From: Chloroflexota bacterium
GTDB lineage: Bacteria > Chloroflexota > Dehalococcoidia > Lucifugimonadales > UBA1127
Assembly: GCA_026713825.1 (NCBI GenBank)
Contig: JAPONS010000033.1
Location: 1-63,254, forward strand
Reading direction: 5' to 3'
DNA: 63,254 nt
Shown: piece after piece, positions 37,144-46,865 of the stretch
Layout of the letters: each line of letters opens with the position of its first letter
How positions within the stretch are numbered: the stretch's first letter is position 1
Program-made: the position numbers and the translations under genes
Notes under the pieces: generated by a model
Told to the model about the DNA's origin: nothing
The model's input: only the letters and a program-made list of their open reading frames with translations
Database searches by the model: none

Positions 37144-39715
37144 ACGGAATGTGCAGGACCGCTCGGCGGAAGAGCAGCTTCCGCACGTGCGTCCAGGCGC
37201 GTCCGACCTGTTCAGACTGGAGCTGCGAGAGCGACCGGCGACTGTAACGCTCGACGGCGTGCGCGTTGCCGAGGATGCGCAGGTCCCCTGAGGCGCCGGG
37301 GAAGACCCGGGCCAGGCGCGACGTGTACTCGGCCGGCGTCTGGTTGCGGTGGTGCGGCAAGCCCGCCCACGCGCCAAGCCAGCACATGCGCTCGAACACC
37401 GTCGTCGGCACGCTCACCTTGACGAAGGTGCGACGGTAGCCGTACCACGTTGCCCATACCACGAAGAGGACCGCCAGCGACCACGCCATCACGGTCCCGC
37501 TGATGAACGGGTCTTCCTCTACGTCCAGGTCCCCGACGGTCAGAAAGGCATCTTCCTCAAAGAACTCGTCTTCATCAAAGAAGTCCTCGGCGCCGGTCGC
37601 GGTGACGTTGGCGCCCTCGAAAAGGAAGGATTCCGGTGCGGCGGGAAGCTGCCAGTTCGGCGTCGGCTCGAACTCCACCCAGCCATAGCCGGGGAAGTAG
37701 GCCTCCGCCCAGCCGTGGCTGTCGGCCTCTCGCACGATCCAGTGGCCGGCGTTCGGGTCGTACTCCCTCGGCGTGTAACCGACGACCATGCGCGCCGGCA
37801 CCTCGACCTCGCGCAGCAGCACGGCCATGGCTGACCCGAAGTACTCGCTGTAGCCGCGTTCCAGCTCAAAGATGAAGTGCTCAACGCCGTCCACGTCATA
37901 GGGCGGGGCTGGAATCTCCTGGTCGTATCCCAGGGTATGGAGGAAATTCTCGATGGCCTTGGCCTTGTCGTAGGGGTTGGTGATGCCCAACGTGATCTCC
38001 CTGGCCAGGTCGCTCACGCGCTTCGGTTGATCGGCCGGGAGCTGCAGGTAACGGTCGCTCACCCAGCCGGGGTAGTCGTTGCCGGCCGCGCGCAACTGGT
38101 CGGGCGACGCCGTCGACAGGGACGACGTGATGGAGTACGTGTCGCCAGGGTCAAGTTTGCCCGCGCTGCGGAGCGCCACGATGTCCGGCGGGTCTGGCGG
38201 CCGCCGCGACACCTGCACCCAAGTCAGCGAGCGGATGTCGCGGCGCAGCGTCGCCTCCAGGGCCTCGCGCTCCGTGGCCGCCTCGCCCGCCTCCGGCTCC
38301 GCGACGCGGTAGGCCCGCTCGTTGCCCCCCTCCGGCGTGTCGCGGAAGGCCACCTGCGTGACGACGGAATCCTCCGGGACCATTGCCAGGATGACATCGG
38401 CCTGCGTGGTCACGTCCCGCTCATAAAGGCGCGCCGCCTGCAGCACCGGGACAATGAGCTCAATATCGGCGGGAAGGCCGGGGTCAGCGTTCAGGTGCCC
38501 GGCCAGCGGCAGCCAGAATGTGGGCGCCGGCAGCGCCTGCACCTTCACGGCGGCGTCTCCTTCATGGAGGAGCGGCAGATTGGAGACCGGCATGGTGTCC
38601 GTGCTGAAAAGCGGGACAACGCTGTGTTCCAGTTCCTGCCGCTGCTGATAGCCGCGAGGCCGGCTCCAGGGCAGGTCGTCGTCAAAGGTAACGGTCTGCA
38701 TCTGCCCGGTCGTCCAGCCTTGCGCGGTGTAGACCGGGTAGGCGCGGGCGCGCAGATAGGCCGGCTGCGGCGACTCGAACAGGAAGAGGGGCTCGTCGCT
38801 CAGGGAGATGGAACCCTGGAAGGGAAGGTGCGTCCCAAAGTTCAGGTTGAGGCCGCCCTTCCGGTCGGGCAGGGCCGCGAAAAGCCGGTCGAGGTCCTCC
38901 TCGATGGTGTCGAGCGGGGCGCGCGTCCACTCCCAGGCGGTGTCCAGCCACGGCGACTGCCACGGCCTCGACGGCAGTATGAAGGCGATGAGCAGCACCG
39001 CCAGAATGTACCAACTCCCGCGGAACAGCGCGCGCAGCCCGTAGGACGGTAGTATCGAGAGCCCGTCCCCGGACCACGCGGTCCACTGGTTCAGGGAATT
39101 CATCCGCACGATGAGCAGCATGGCGAATGCCAGGTAGATGAACATCTGGAAGCCGAACTGCTCCGGCAGGTAGCTCAGGTTCGAGAACATCGCCAAGCCG
39201 CCGGGGACCACGGAGAGCCACACGCTGCGCCGCCGGAACGCCGCCCACGTCGACACGTAGGCGATGACCCACGCCATCGCCGTCAAGAACAGGGCGAACG
39301 GCATGGTGTCCGTGCTGATGCCGCCCTCGGTAGCAGTCTCGCCCCACTCAGCCAGGCGCATGTTGAGGACGCGGAAGGGCTCGACCCACCCGGCGGCTTC
39401 CGTGAGGGTGGAAAGCTGCCAGTAGACGAAGGCCGCTCCCACCAGGACGGCGCCGGCGTGCCAGGCGGTCTGCCAGCCGGGCGCCTTTGCGACGCCGAGC
39501 CCGATGAGCGCGCCGACGAGGAGCACGTATTGCAGCGACGGCGTCTCGGCCCAGGCCGCTTCCGAGATGGTCCACGCGATGACGAAGAGCGGCGCCAGCA
39601 CGGCCACCAAGGTCAGCCAGCCCTCGGAGGGCGTGAACTGCCGCAGCGGATGGAATGAGAGCCGCCCTCTGGCCAGGAGGTCCCCGGTGGTCCGCACGGA
39701 AGCGGCGGTCGTCAT
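37136..39715 (-). CDS. TgpA-like membrane protein with transglutaminase core, catalytic Cys replaced by Ser
   Basis: An 859-residue membrane protein of the DUF3488/TgpA type. The N-terminal part (to about 230) has several membrane helices, a large extracytoplasmic region follows, and a transglutaminase-like core lies near residues 560-690. Another helix is near residue 745, with a DUF4129-like cytoplasmic tail. In the core the usual GxCxxF reads G-Y-S623-E-Y-F (codon AGC), so the nucleophile Cys is Ser. His667 (DSHGWAEAYF) is kept and the acid is Glu683 (EFEPTP). It overlaps the DUF58 gene by four bases in an operon with MoxR. Confidence 0.9.
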   Translation of the reverse strand: MTTAASVRTTGDLLARGRLSFHPLRQFTPSEGWLTLVAVLAPLFVIAWTISEAAWAETPSLQYVLLVGALIGLGVAKAPGWQTAWHAGAVLVGAAFVYWQLSTLTEAAGWVEPFRVLNMRLAEWGETATEGGISTDTMPFALFLTAMAWVIAYVSTWAAFRRRSVWLSVVPGGLAMFSNLSYLPEQFGFQMFIYLAFAMLLIVRMNSLNQWTAWSGDGLSILPSYGLRALFRGSWYILAVLLIAFILPSRPWQSPWLDTAWEWTRAPLDTIEEDLDRLFAALPDRKGGLNLNFGTHLPFQGSISLSDEPLFLFESPQPAYLRARAYPVYTAQGWTTGQMQTVTFDDDLPWSRPRGYQQRQELEHSVVPLFSTDTMPVSNLPLLHEGDAAVKVQALPAPTFWLPLAGHLNADPGLPADIELIVPVLQAARLYERDVTTQADVILAMVPEDSVVTQVAFRDTPEGGNERAYRVAEPEAGEAATEREALEATLRRDIRSLTWVQVSRRPPDPPDIVALRSAGKLDPGDTYSITSSLSTASPDQLRAAGNDYPGWVSDRYLQLPADQPKRVSDLAREITLGITNPYDKAKAIENFLHTLGYDQEIPAPPYDVDGVEHFIFELERGYSEYFGSAMAVLLREVEVPARMVVGYTPREYDPNAGHWIVREADSHGWAEAYFPGYGWVEFEPTPNWQLPAAPESFLFEGANVTATGAEDFFDEDEFFEEDAFLTVGDLDVEEDPFISGTVMAWSLAVLFVVWATWYGYRRTFVKVSVPTTVFERMCWLGAWAGLPHHRNQTPAEYTSRLARVFPGASGDLRILGNAHAVERYSRRSLSQLQSEQVGRAWTHVRKLLFRRAVLHIPFT

Positions 39716-40962
39716 GCCGGCGCCTCCGTCTTCCGGGGCGTGAGGATCCGGCCGGATGGAAGGTAGAGCGGCCGGGCTAGCGCCTGCGACAGCGCGTCGC
39801 CCTTGCGGACGGCGTAGGTGCGGACGCCGCCCGACGCGAGCCGGTCCGCCACCGCCGGGACCTCGCCCTCGCCGCCGAAGGACGCCGGGTCAAGCAGCAC
39901 CGTGCTCACCTGCGAGCCGTGGCGGAACAGCCAGTTGGCCGCCTCCGGCCATCTTGGGTCAACGGAGGGGGTGATGATGACCATGGTGCTCTGGTCCAAT
40001 CCCAGGCGCCGCCCCTCCTCCAACGCCGACTCCAGGGGCCTGCCGCCCATCGCCCGCGCCGTCGCCAGCGAGCGGAAGATGCGGTCCTGGTGGGCGTAGC
40101 CACGTCCGGGCAGCATGTGAATGGGCTCCTCGCCGAATGCAAACAGCCCCACGGCGAGGCCGGAGTCGAGGAGGCGGTGCGCCAGGGACGCCGCTATGGT
40201 GACGCCGTACTCCTCGGTGGAATCGTCGCCCTCACCGGCCTGCACGTTGCGGTGAAGGTCAAGCACCAGCCACACGTCGCTGCCGGTGTCCTGCTCAAAC
40301 TGCTTCACCATGAGCTGGCCGGTGCGGGCCGTCGACGGCCAATGGATGCGGCCAAAGGTGTCCGACGGCAGGTATTCACGGACGCTCGTCACCATTGGGC
40401 TGGTGCTCGAGAAGGGGCTGCGCCGTTCGCCCTCGCCCGGCGAGCCCCGGCGCGGCAGCGCGAAGAGCGGCAGCGGCACCGTCGCCGGGTACACCATCAC
40501 CTGCTGCGCCGTCCCGAAGGTGCGCCGGTGCCGGAAGATGCCGAGGGGATCGCTGGAAGAAACGGTAATGGGGCCAATGATGTAGTCGCCCCTGCGGGTG
40601 GCAATGATGCGGTTGGCCCACATCTCGGTCGAGTGCGTGCTGAGGTTGATGACGCGGCCGCCGCCGGGGCCGGGGAAGGTCGTATGCTCCTGCACCACCA
40701 GCAACGGCTTGGGGCCGGCCGAGTTGGTGACGCTGATCTGCGACACGAAGTTGCCGCCGACCTCTCGATAGCCCAGCCGCCGCTGTACCCGCACGTCCAG
40801 CCCCCACAGGCCAACCTTCCCCCAGACGTACGTGCCGGCGAGCGCAAGGACCAGCGCGTAGCCGACCCGGTAGTACACCGTAAACCCCGTGGCCATGGCG
40901 TACAGGACTGACAGGGCCAGCAGCAACAGGACGACCTGAAACCGCGTCGGGCGATAGCTCAT
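39712..40962 (-). CDS. DUF58 domain protein
   Basis: A 416-residue protein with two N-terminal membrane helices (about 8-45), a beta-rich middle, and the DUF58 signature SVREYLPSDTFGRIHWPSTARTGQLMVKQFEQD, which leads into a vWA-like domain (DVWLVLDLHRN). Such proteins are usually encoded between moxR and a TgpA-like gene, exactly as here. MoxR ATPases are thought to act on these partners in assembly or stress at the envelope. The stop overlaps the next start (ATGA). Confidence 0.9.
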   Translation of the reverse strand: MSYRPTRFQVVLLLLALSVLYAMATGFTVYYRVGYALVLALAGTYVWGKVGLWGLDVRVQRRLGYREVGGNFVSQISVTNSAGPKPLLVVQEHTTFPGPGGGRVINLSTHSTEMWANRIIATRRGDYIIGPITVSSSDPLGIFRHRRTFGTAQQVMVYPATVPLPLFALPRRGSPGEGERRSPFSSTSPMVTSVREYLPSDTFGRIHWPSTARTGQLMVKQFEQDTGSDVWLVLDLHRNVQAGEGDDSTEEYGVTIAASLAHRLLDSGLAVGLFAFGEEPIHMLPGRGYAHQDRIFRSLATARAMGGRPLESALEEGRRLGLDQSTMVIITPSVDPRWPEAANWLFRHGSQVSTVLLDPASFGGEGEVPAVADRLASGGVRTYAVRKGDALSQALARPLYLPSGRILTPRKTEAPA

Positions 40963-40970
40963 GACCGTCC

Positions 40971-41948
40971 CTACCGTGCCGGGGCTCTTTGTCCCGATCT
41001 CACGCCAGGGACCGCCACCTCCTCCAACGCGCCTTCAACAATGGTCCTGCCGTCGATGCCGCGCATTCGGGCGGAGGGCGGCACGATGACCCGGTGGGCA
41101 AGCACGGGGACCGCCATCTCTTTGACGTCGTCCGGGAGCGTGTAATCGCGTCCCCGCAACAGCGCCAGCGCCTGGCTCACGCGGAAGAGCGCCAGCGAGC
41201 CGCGCGGCGACGCCCCAAGCTCCGCCTCAGGGTGCCGTCGCGTCACCTGCGCGAGGCTCACGGCGTATTCCATGATTGCCCGGTCGGCATGGATCTGCCG
41301 CACCGCGTCCTGCAGCTCGATCACCTCTTCAGGCGACACCACCGGCTCAAGCGCCTCGATGGGGTGCTGGGTCACCTGGTGCTCCACCACCGACACCTCC
41401 GTCTCGAGGTCCGGATAGCCCAAGTTGATGCGCAGCATGAAACGGTCGAGCTGGCCCTCCGGCAGGGGGAACGTGCCCTCGTACTCGATGGGGTTGAGCG
41501 TGGCCAGCACCATGGCCGGACGGGGCAGCGCGTGCGTGGTGCCGTCCACGGTGACCTGGTGTTCCTCCATCGCTTCCAGCAGCGCCGACTGCGTCTTGGG
41601 CGTGGTGCGGTTCAGCTCATCTGCGAGCACCATCTGCGCCATGATTGGCCCGGCCCGGAACTCGAACTCGCCCGACTGCTGGTTGTAGACGGACACGCCG
41701 GTGATGTCGCTGGGCAGGAGATCGGGCGTGAACTGGATGCGCCCGAAGCTGCAGCCGGTCGACCTCGCGACGCTGCGCGCGAGCATCGTCTTGCCGACGC
41801 CCGGCACGTCCTCTATGAGTATGTGTCCGCCGCAGAGCAGCGCGATGACCGCATGCTCCACAGACTCGCGCTTGCCCAGGATCACGCGGGACACGTTGTC
41901 GATAAGCCTGGTTATTTTCGTCTGCGCGCTTGCGCCGTCCTGCACCAT
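40971..41948 (-). CDS. MoxR-family AAA+ ATPase
   Basis: A 325-residue MoxR-type chaperone ATPase. It has Walker A EDVPGVGKTML, the FTPDLLPSDITG insertion, Walker B MVLADELNRTTPKTQSALLEAMEE and LPRPAMVLATLNPIEYEGTFPLPEGQLDRF. The frame stays open to 42092; the start chosen is ATG at 41948, where conserved sequence begins. AAGGAGG lies only two bases before it, so the GTG immediately after (41945) could also be the real start. It is the first gene of the moxR-DUF58-tgpA-like operon. Confidence 0.9.
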   Translation of the reverse strand: MVQDGASAQTKITRLIDNVSRVILGKRESVEHAVIALLCGGHILIEDVPGVGKTMLARSVARSTGCSFGRIQFTPDLLPSDITGVSVYNQQSGEFEFRAGPIMAQMVLADELNRTTPKTQSALLEAMEEHQVTVDGTTHALPRPAMVLATLNPIEYEGTFPLPEGQLDRFMLRINLGYPDLETEVSVVEHQVTQHPIEALEPVVSPEEVIELQDAVRQIHADRAIMEYAVSLAQVTRRHPEAELGASPRGSLALFRVSQALALLRGRDYTLPDDVKEMAVPVLAHRVIVPPSARMRGIDGRTIVEGALEEVAVPGVRSGQRAPAR

Positions 41949-42192
41949 GACCTCCTTGGGCTGGCGCGGTCCGGGGGCCTGCGGCCCACGGCGCTCCACC
42001 GACACGGTTATCGGATCTGCGTGTCCATTCGGAACGTCTCGAATCATTGGCCCGCCGCATAGCTGAAGCAACGCCGCTGGCCCCATAGGCATTGGGTTCT
42101 ATACAGGATAGCGCAAATGTCCATGTCGGTACAGCGATACCGCCAAATGCGAGCCCTCCTGGGTGGGGTGTTGTTGTGAATGAAGGTTCCGG

Positions 42193-43407
42193 CTACGGCG
42201 CAGGGGACGGCTCGGCCAGCAGCTGCTCCCGCGCCGCCTGGCCCACACGTGCCAGGACTTCCTGCAGCGGCAGCCCCCGCTCGACGGCGATGGCGCGGCA
42301 GGCGTCGTATTCCGGCGCGGCGGCGACGGGCCTACCGTCGAGCAGCTTCACCTTGACCGCCACGGGCCCGAACTCCGTGTGCACGTCGCGCATCTCCCTC
42401 CCGGCCTCGTACCGCTCGACCTCCCGGCGGCGCACGCCGAGGGTCGTCGTTTCACGCAGCAGCATTGCGACGGCGTCAGCCTCCAGGGACGCCGGGACCA
42501 GGACGCTGAGCAAGGTTCCCGGCCGGTTCTTCTTCATCTGGATGGGCGTGTGCCAAACGTCAAGCGCGCCCATTTCAAAGAGCCGCTCCTGCGCGTAGCC
42601 GAGAAGCTGCGGGCTGGCGTCGTCGATGTTGGTCTCCAGCAGCGTGACCTGCCGCCGCGCCGGCACGGCCTCCGCCTCACCCACCCACAGCGCGACGGCG
42701 TTGGGGAAGCTCTCCGGGTTCCGCGTGCCGAGCCCGTACCCGACGCGTTCCAGCCGCATCGCCGGCCGCTCGAAGGTCGCGAGGCCCGTTACGAGCGCCG
42801 CGCCGGTCGGCGTGACGAGCTCGCCGGTGTAGCCGTGGGGCGGCGGAGTGACGGGCGCGTTCGCCATGACCGCGAGGGCCATCGTCGCGGGCGCAGACGC
42901 CGGAAGCGGGCCGTGGGCGGCCTTGATGACGCCGGACCCCATCGGGATGGGGCTTGCGTACAACCGCTCGACGCCCAGCAGCTCAAGCCCCGCCACCGTG
43001 CCGACGACGTCGACGAGCGTGTCCAGCGTGCCCAGCTCATGCGGGTGCGGCGAGGGGTCGCCGGGCGCCGCGCCGTGCACCGACCGCTCCGCCTCCTCCA
43101 GAAGCCGCAGGACGCGGAGGCTCCGCTCAGCGACCGAGGGCGCAAGCCCGCTGCCGTTGATGGCGTCGGCGAAGTCCTGCCAGCCCATGCGGACGGACTC
43201 GGCGCCGGAGCCGCCGGTGTCCAGCGTGACGTGGACGCCGGGCAGGCCGCCCCGGTGACCGCGTGTAGCGGCAATGGCGCAGCCGGGCACCGGCAGCTTC
43301 ATCAGCTCCGCCTCGAGGTCGGCCGGGCTGAGGCCGGCGTCGAGCAACGCGCCCAGCAGCATATCGCCGCTGGCCCCGCCGATCATGTGGATGTACCCAA
43401 CGCGCAT
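42193..43407 (-). CDS. larC: Nickel-pincer cofactor biosynthesis protein LarC
   Basis: LarC inserts nickel into the pincer nucleotide in a CTP-dependent step. The 404 residues show HMIGGASGDMLLGALLDAG at the start, then SPHPHELGTLDTLVDVVGTVAGLELLGV and MGSGVIKAAHGPLPASAPATMAL. The C-terminal half contains ETNIDDASPQLLGYAQERLFEMGALDVWHTPIQMKKNRPGTLLSVL. In Lactobacillus larC is split by a frameshift; here it is one frame. The ATG at 43407 has GAGG six bases upstream; an earlier in-frame GTG does not. It complements larE at 26625. Confidence 0.93.
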   Translation of the reverse strand: MRVGYIHMIGGASGDMLLGALLDAGLSPADLEAELMKLPVPGCAIAATRGHRGGLPGVHVTLDTGGSGAESVRMGWQDFADAINGSGLAPSVAERSLRVLRLLEEAERSVHGAAPGDPSPHPHELGTLDTLVDVVGTVAGLELLGVERLYASPIPMGSGVIKAAHGPLPASAPATMALAVMANAPVTPPPHGYTGELVTPTGAALVTGLATFERPAMRLERVGYGLGTRNPESFPNAVALWVGEAEAVPARRQVTLLETNIDDASPQLLGYAQERLFEMGALDVWHTPIQMKKNRPGTLLSVLVPASLEADAVAMLLRETTTLGVRRREVERYEAGREMRDVHTEFGPVAVKVKLLDGRPVAAAPEYDACRAIAVERGLPLQEVLARVGQAAREQLLAEPSPAP

Positions 43408-43567
43408 CGCGACCCTCACACCCTCAAGACTCTCGCCGCCACACCCGGAACGATGCAGACACTGAGGACGTGATCGCTCCGGGCGCGAAAGAGGTCAGAC
43501 GCCAATTATCCCCCACCGCCCTAGATGCCGCCAACACCCCCGCACGGCGCGGAAGCTGACCAACTGA

Positions 43568-43594
43568 AAGGGAGCCCCTAAGCGGGGCTCCCTT
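43568..43594 (-). terminator. Terminator after the third complete Rieske gene cluster member
   Basis: An 11-bp perfect stem (43568-43578 with 43584-43594) with loop TAAGC. On the minus strand it ends in CCCTTTCAG. It lies 28 bases past the stop at 43622. Confidence 0.8.
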
Positions 43595-43621
43595 CGAGTG
43601 CTCGAGCGAATGCAGGCCTGT

Positions 43622-44917
43622 CTACGCCGGCACGTACTCCGGCGTGTAGGGTGCGCCGTCGTACAGCTCGGACCAGAGGGCGTTACGCCACTCCGTTCCG
43701 AGGGGCAAGACCTTCTCAATTGGCCGAAGCTGGTGTGCGTTGCGGCCCAGTCCCGGCGGCGTCCCGCCGTCCTCGACGCGCCGTACGGCGTCGAGCAGGA
43801 TCTTGCGGGCCATGATGATGGCGCGGTCCGTGGTGCCCAAGTGCTCGCGGGTGCGGTCGCAGATGGGGCCCATGGTGTCCTGCACGGCGCGGTCCTGGGT
43901 GTTGGTGCCCGGGATGCCGGAGAAGGTCTGGGTACGCTGGACCTCACGGTCGATGAGGTAGTCGTTCTCTGCGCTGGCCCTCGATCTGAAGCCCGCTGCG
44001 ACGTCGATGTCTTTGCCGAACTCGTTCCCCGAGCCCGTCTGCCGCCGCTCCGACTCCGCCATCTCGTTGCCGTCGAAGCGGTAGCTGAAGTTCCACACCA
44101 TTGTGTTCTCGTCGTCGATGGGCACCCAGATGTGGCCGGAGGCCCGGCCGTGCCGCCGCTGGAGCTGCCCGCCCGGCCGCAGCTGGTAGAAGGGCGCGAT
44201 GTAGTGGTAGGCGCGGACGTAGTTGCCCTCGTCGTCGCTGACGGTGCGGATGCCGGCGTAGGTGTAGCCGTAGTCGGTCGGCGTGACCTCGACGTGGGCG
44301 GCCAGGGAGTTGGCGCGGGCCCGGTCCATGACGTCCGTGCCGGATCCCGCAAACCGACGGTGCAGGAAGTTGGTGTGCACCGAGTCGATTCCGCCCTCGA
44401 GACCCTGGAGCCAGTTGCAGCGCTGCACCACCTTGGTCGTGCCGCGGTGCAGCTCCGGCACCTGCGTCCACTCGAAGGCCGGCGGTTCCGGCTCCAGTTC
44501 CTTGGGGCCCATGTAGACCCAGACTATGCCGCCGAGCTCGGCGGTGGGGTACGCCGTGATCTTCACCTTGTCCCTGAAATTGCTCTCCACGGGTTCCGAG
44601 GGCATGTCGACACAGTCGCCGCGCACGTCGAACTTCCAGCCGTGGTAGACGCAGCGCAGCCCGCTCTCCTCGTTCCGGCCGAAGAAGAGGCTCGCCCGGC
44701 GGTGCGGGCAGTAGTTGTCGAGGATGCCAACGTCGCCGTCGGTGTCGCGGAATGCGACCAGGTCCTCGCCCAGCAGCCGCACACGGATGGGCGGGCAGTC
44801 GGGCTCAGGCAGCTCCCACGAGAGGACGGCGGGCATCCAGTAGCGGCGCATCACCGCGCCCATCGGCGTGCCCGGCCCGACGCGGGCCAGGGTCTCGTTT
44901 TCCTGAAACGTCAGCAT
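43622..44917 (-). CDS. Rieske (2Fe-2S) ring-hydroxylating oxygenase, alpha subunit
   Basis: A 431-residue oxygenase. The ligands fall at the same residue numbers as in the other copies: C70, H72, C89, H92 for the cluster and D178, H181, H186 for iron (GIDSVHTNFLH). It opens MLTFQENETLARVGPGTPMG. It is more diverged from the others in the C-terminal half (SGIPGTNTQDRAVQDTMGPICDRTREHLGTTD). It lies 79 bases downstream of an orphan family-5 binding protein gene on the same strand, so uptake and oxidation may be linked (inference). No electron-transfer partner is nearby. Confidence 0.92.
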   Translation of the reverse strand: MLTFQENETLARVGPGTPMGAVMRRYWMPAVLSWELPEPDCPPIRVRLLGEDLVAFRDTDGDVGILDNYCPHRRASLFFGRNEESGLRCVYHGWKFDVRGDCVDMPSEPVESNFRDKVKITAYPTAELGGIVWVYMGPKELEPEPPAFEWTQVPELHRGTTKVVQRCNWLQGLEGGIDSVHTNFLHRRFAGSGTDVMDRARANSLAAHVEVTPTDYGYTYAGIRTVSDDEGNYVRAYHYIAPFYQLRPGGQLQRRHGRASGHIWVPIDDENTMVWNFSYRFDGNEMAESERRQTGSGNEFGKDIDVAAGFRSRASAENDYLIDREVQRTQTFSGIPGTNTQDRAVQDTMGPICDRTREHLGTTDRAIIMARKILLDAVRRVEDGGTPPGLGRNAHQLRPIEKVLPLGTEWRNALWSELYDGAPYTPEYVPA

Positions 44918-44996
44918 GGGTCATCCTCCCAAAATGCGATGTCCGGGACACCCCGAAATCGGAGCGCCCCGGACATTGTCTTCAAGCCTGCTTGCC

Positions 44997-46865
44997 CTAC
45001 TGCCGGACTGCCTTGATCAGCTCGTAGTGCGTCCAGAGGTCGGAGATGTTGCCCGGGAAGTTGTAGGACTCAACGTACGTTGGGTTGTAGACCAGCTCCG
45101 CCGGGATCCAGTAGAGGAAGATGCCCATGTGGAGCGGGTACGCCAGGTCGCCGAGTTCCCGCATCAGCCTGGTCTGCTCGTCCAGGTCCAGCGTCATCTG
45201 GATCGTGTCGATCAGGTCCCTGGTCTCCTGGAGCTCCAGCGAGCTGCCCCTGGGGGAGACGTGGGAGTTGTAGACGCGCCAGCCCTGGATGTCGAAGGAG
45301 AAGGTGGCGCCGAATCCGACGTGGTTCTTGTACTGGAACCCGCGGCTTGCCGCCCGGCGAGCCGCCGCGTCGGTCACGTCAAGTCCGGCCTTGATGCCCA
45401 CGTCCTCCCAGAAGCCCGCCAGGGCCTCCAGCACGTCCGCGGACTGGCTGAATTGGGCGTGGGTGGAAATCTGGACCTCAATCTCCAAGGGGTTGTTCTC
45501 GTTGTATCCGGCCTCTGCCAACAGGGCGCGTGCCGCCGCCGGGTCGAAGCCGTACTCGGACTCGAAGTTCTGGTCCCACGCGGGGTTGTGGTACGCGGCG
45601 CCGGGCCGGTGGTGGTTCATGACCATGATCTGGCCCTTGTTGCCGAAGTACGCCTCGTTCAGGAGGTGCCGGTCAATGGCCTTGTTCATCGCCTTGCGGA
45701 CGCGGACGTCCAGGAAGGGCGAGTCACAGTGCGCGTAGCCGCATTCGGTGCCCTGCGCCTCATAGGTCCCCCAGTTTCTGTCCAAGAAGACGCCCTGGAA
45801 GCCCACGAACACGCGTTGCGCCCCGTGCTTGCCCGTCGAGACCACCATGCCCTTGGCCTCAGCCTCCGGCTTCTGGTCCTCGGCCAGCTGGGTCAGGTGC
45901 ACTTCGTCCGTCAGGAGCGCCGCGTAGCGGGTGGACGCCTCGCCTACCCACTTGAACTCCAACTCCTGGAAGTCCGGGTTGGAACGCCAGTGCTGGTAGG
46001 GCACCTTCTCAAACAACATGCCCTGGCCCTGCGTCCGGCTGACAAACTGGTAGGCGTTCGTCCCCGGGAGCGGGGCGCCCGTCAGGTCAGCCTGGTTCCC
46101 GAGGGCATCGGCGGGATCGCCTGCGCTAACGCCCGCGGCGCTTGCGCTCTGGATCTGAATGGAGCCCACCTGCTCGGAGATCATCCGCATGAACTCCGCG
46201 TTTGCCCTGCTGTGGCGGAACACGACCTCGTAGTCGTTCACTTCCTCGATCGTTGCCAGGCGCAGCCGTGAGCGGTGGGGGTGGATGGACTCCGGCTGGG
46301 TGAGCTGCGCGTGCGTGTAGACGACGTCGCGCGAGGTGAACTCACCGTTGTTGCCGTGGAACGGGACGCCCTTTCGCAGCAGGAAGCGGATGGAAATGCC
46401 GTCCGGCTCCACGCTCCAGCTGGTGGCGAGCTGCGGCTCCAGGACGCCAGTGTCAGCGTTGAACCCGACGAGGTTCTCGTAGATCGGCCGGACCTGGAAG
46501 GTGCTCAGCGGGCCGAGGTCCCTGCCGGGGTTGTTCGACTCGTTGCCCGGCGCCGGGTTGGCGATGACCAGCCGTTCGACAAGCGCCGCACCGGTTGGTT
46601 CAGCGGGCCTCTCCATCATCGTACCCTCGGGCTGCGCCGGCGCCTCGGGAATGATGGGCGCGGACGCTACGGACGAGGGCGCCTGCGGGATCGCAGCTTC
46701 CGCCGGAGCCTGCGGCGCCGTGGGCGCTGCTGAGGACGTTGTCGTCGTCGTTGTCGCGGAGCTGCTCGTGTCGTCGCTTCCGCCGCATGCCGCAAGCCCG
46801 AGAACCAGCGCTAACGCGGCCGCGAGAAGCCAAGCGTGTCGTAACCTGTTTCCAATCGTCGTCAT
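44997..46865 (-). CDS. Lipoprotein solute-binding protein, family 5, orphan
   Basis: A 622-residue binding protein of the peptide/nickel ABC type with lipobox LGLAAC near residue 27. A Thr/Ser/Ala/Pro-rich linker follows (about residues 28-90) before the globular part (ATSWSVEPDGISIRFLLRKGVPFHGNNGEFTSRDVVYTHAQL). The mature domain has the usual FLDVRVRKAMNKAIDRHLLNEAYFG block. It is larger than the typical 520-550 residues because of the linker and an insert. The ATG has GGAGGGGG three bases upstream. No permease or ATPase lies near it. Confidence 0.9.
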   Translation of the reverse strand: MTTIGNRLRHAWLLAAALALVLGLAACGGSDDTSSSATTTTTTSSAAPTAPQAPAEAAIPQAPSSVASAPIIPEAPAQPEGTMMERPAEPTGAALVERLVIANPAPGNESNNPGRDLGPLSTFQVRPIYENLVGFNADTGVLEPQLATSWSVEPDGISIRFLLRKGVPFHGNNGEFTSRDVVYTHAQLTQPESIHPHRSRLRLATIEEVNDYEVVFRHSRANAEFMRMISEQVGSIQIQSASAAGVSAGDPADALGNQADLTGAPLPGTNAYQFVSRTQGQGMLFEKVPYQHWRSNPDFQELEFKWVGEASTRYAALLTDEVHLTQLAEDQKPEAEAKGMVVSTGKHGAQRVFVGFQGVFLDRNWGTYEAQGTECGYAHCDSPFLDVRVRKAMNKAIDRHLLNEAYFGNKGQIMVMNHHRPGAAYHNPAWDQNFESEYGFDPAAARALLAEAGYNENNPLEIEVQISTHAQFSQSADVLEALAGFWEDVGIKAGLDVTDAAARRAASRGFQYKNHVGFGATFSFDIQGWRVYNSHVSPRGSSLELQETRDLIDTIQMTLDLDEQTRLMRELGDLAYPLHMGIFLYWIPAELVYNPTYVESYNFPGNISDLWTHYELIKAVRQ

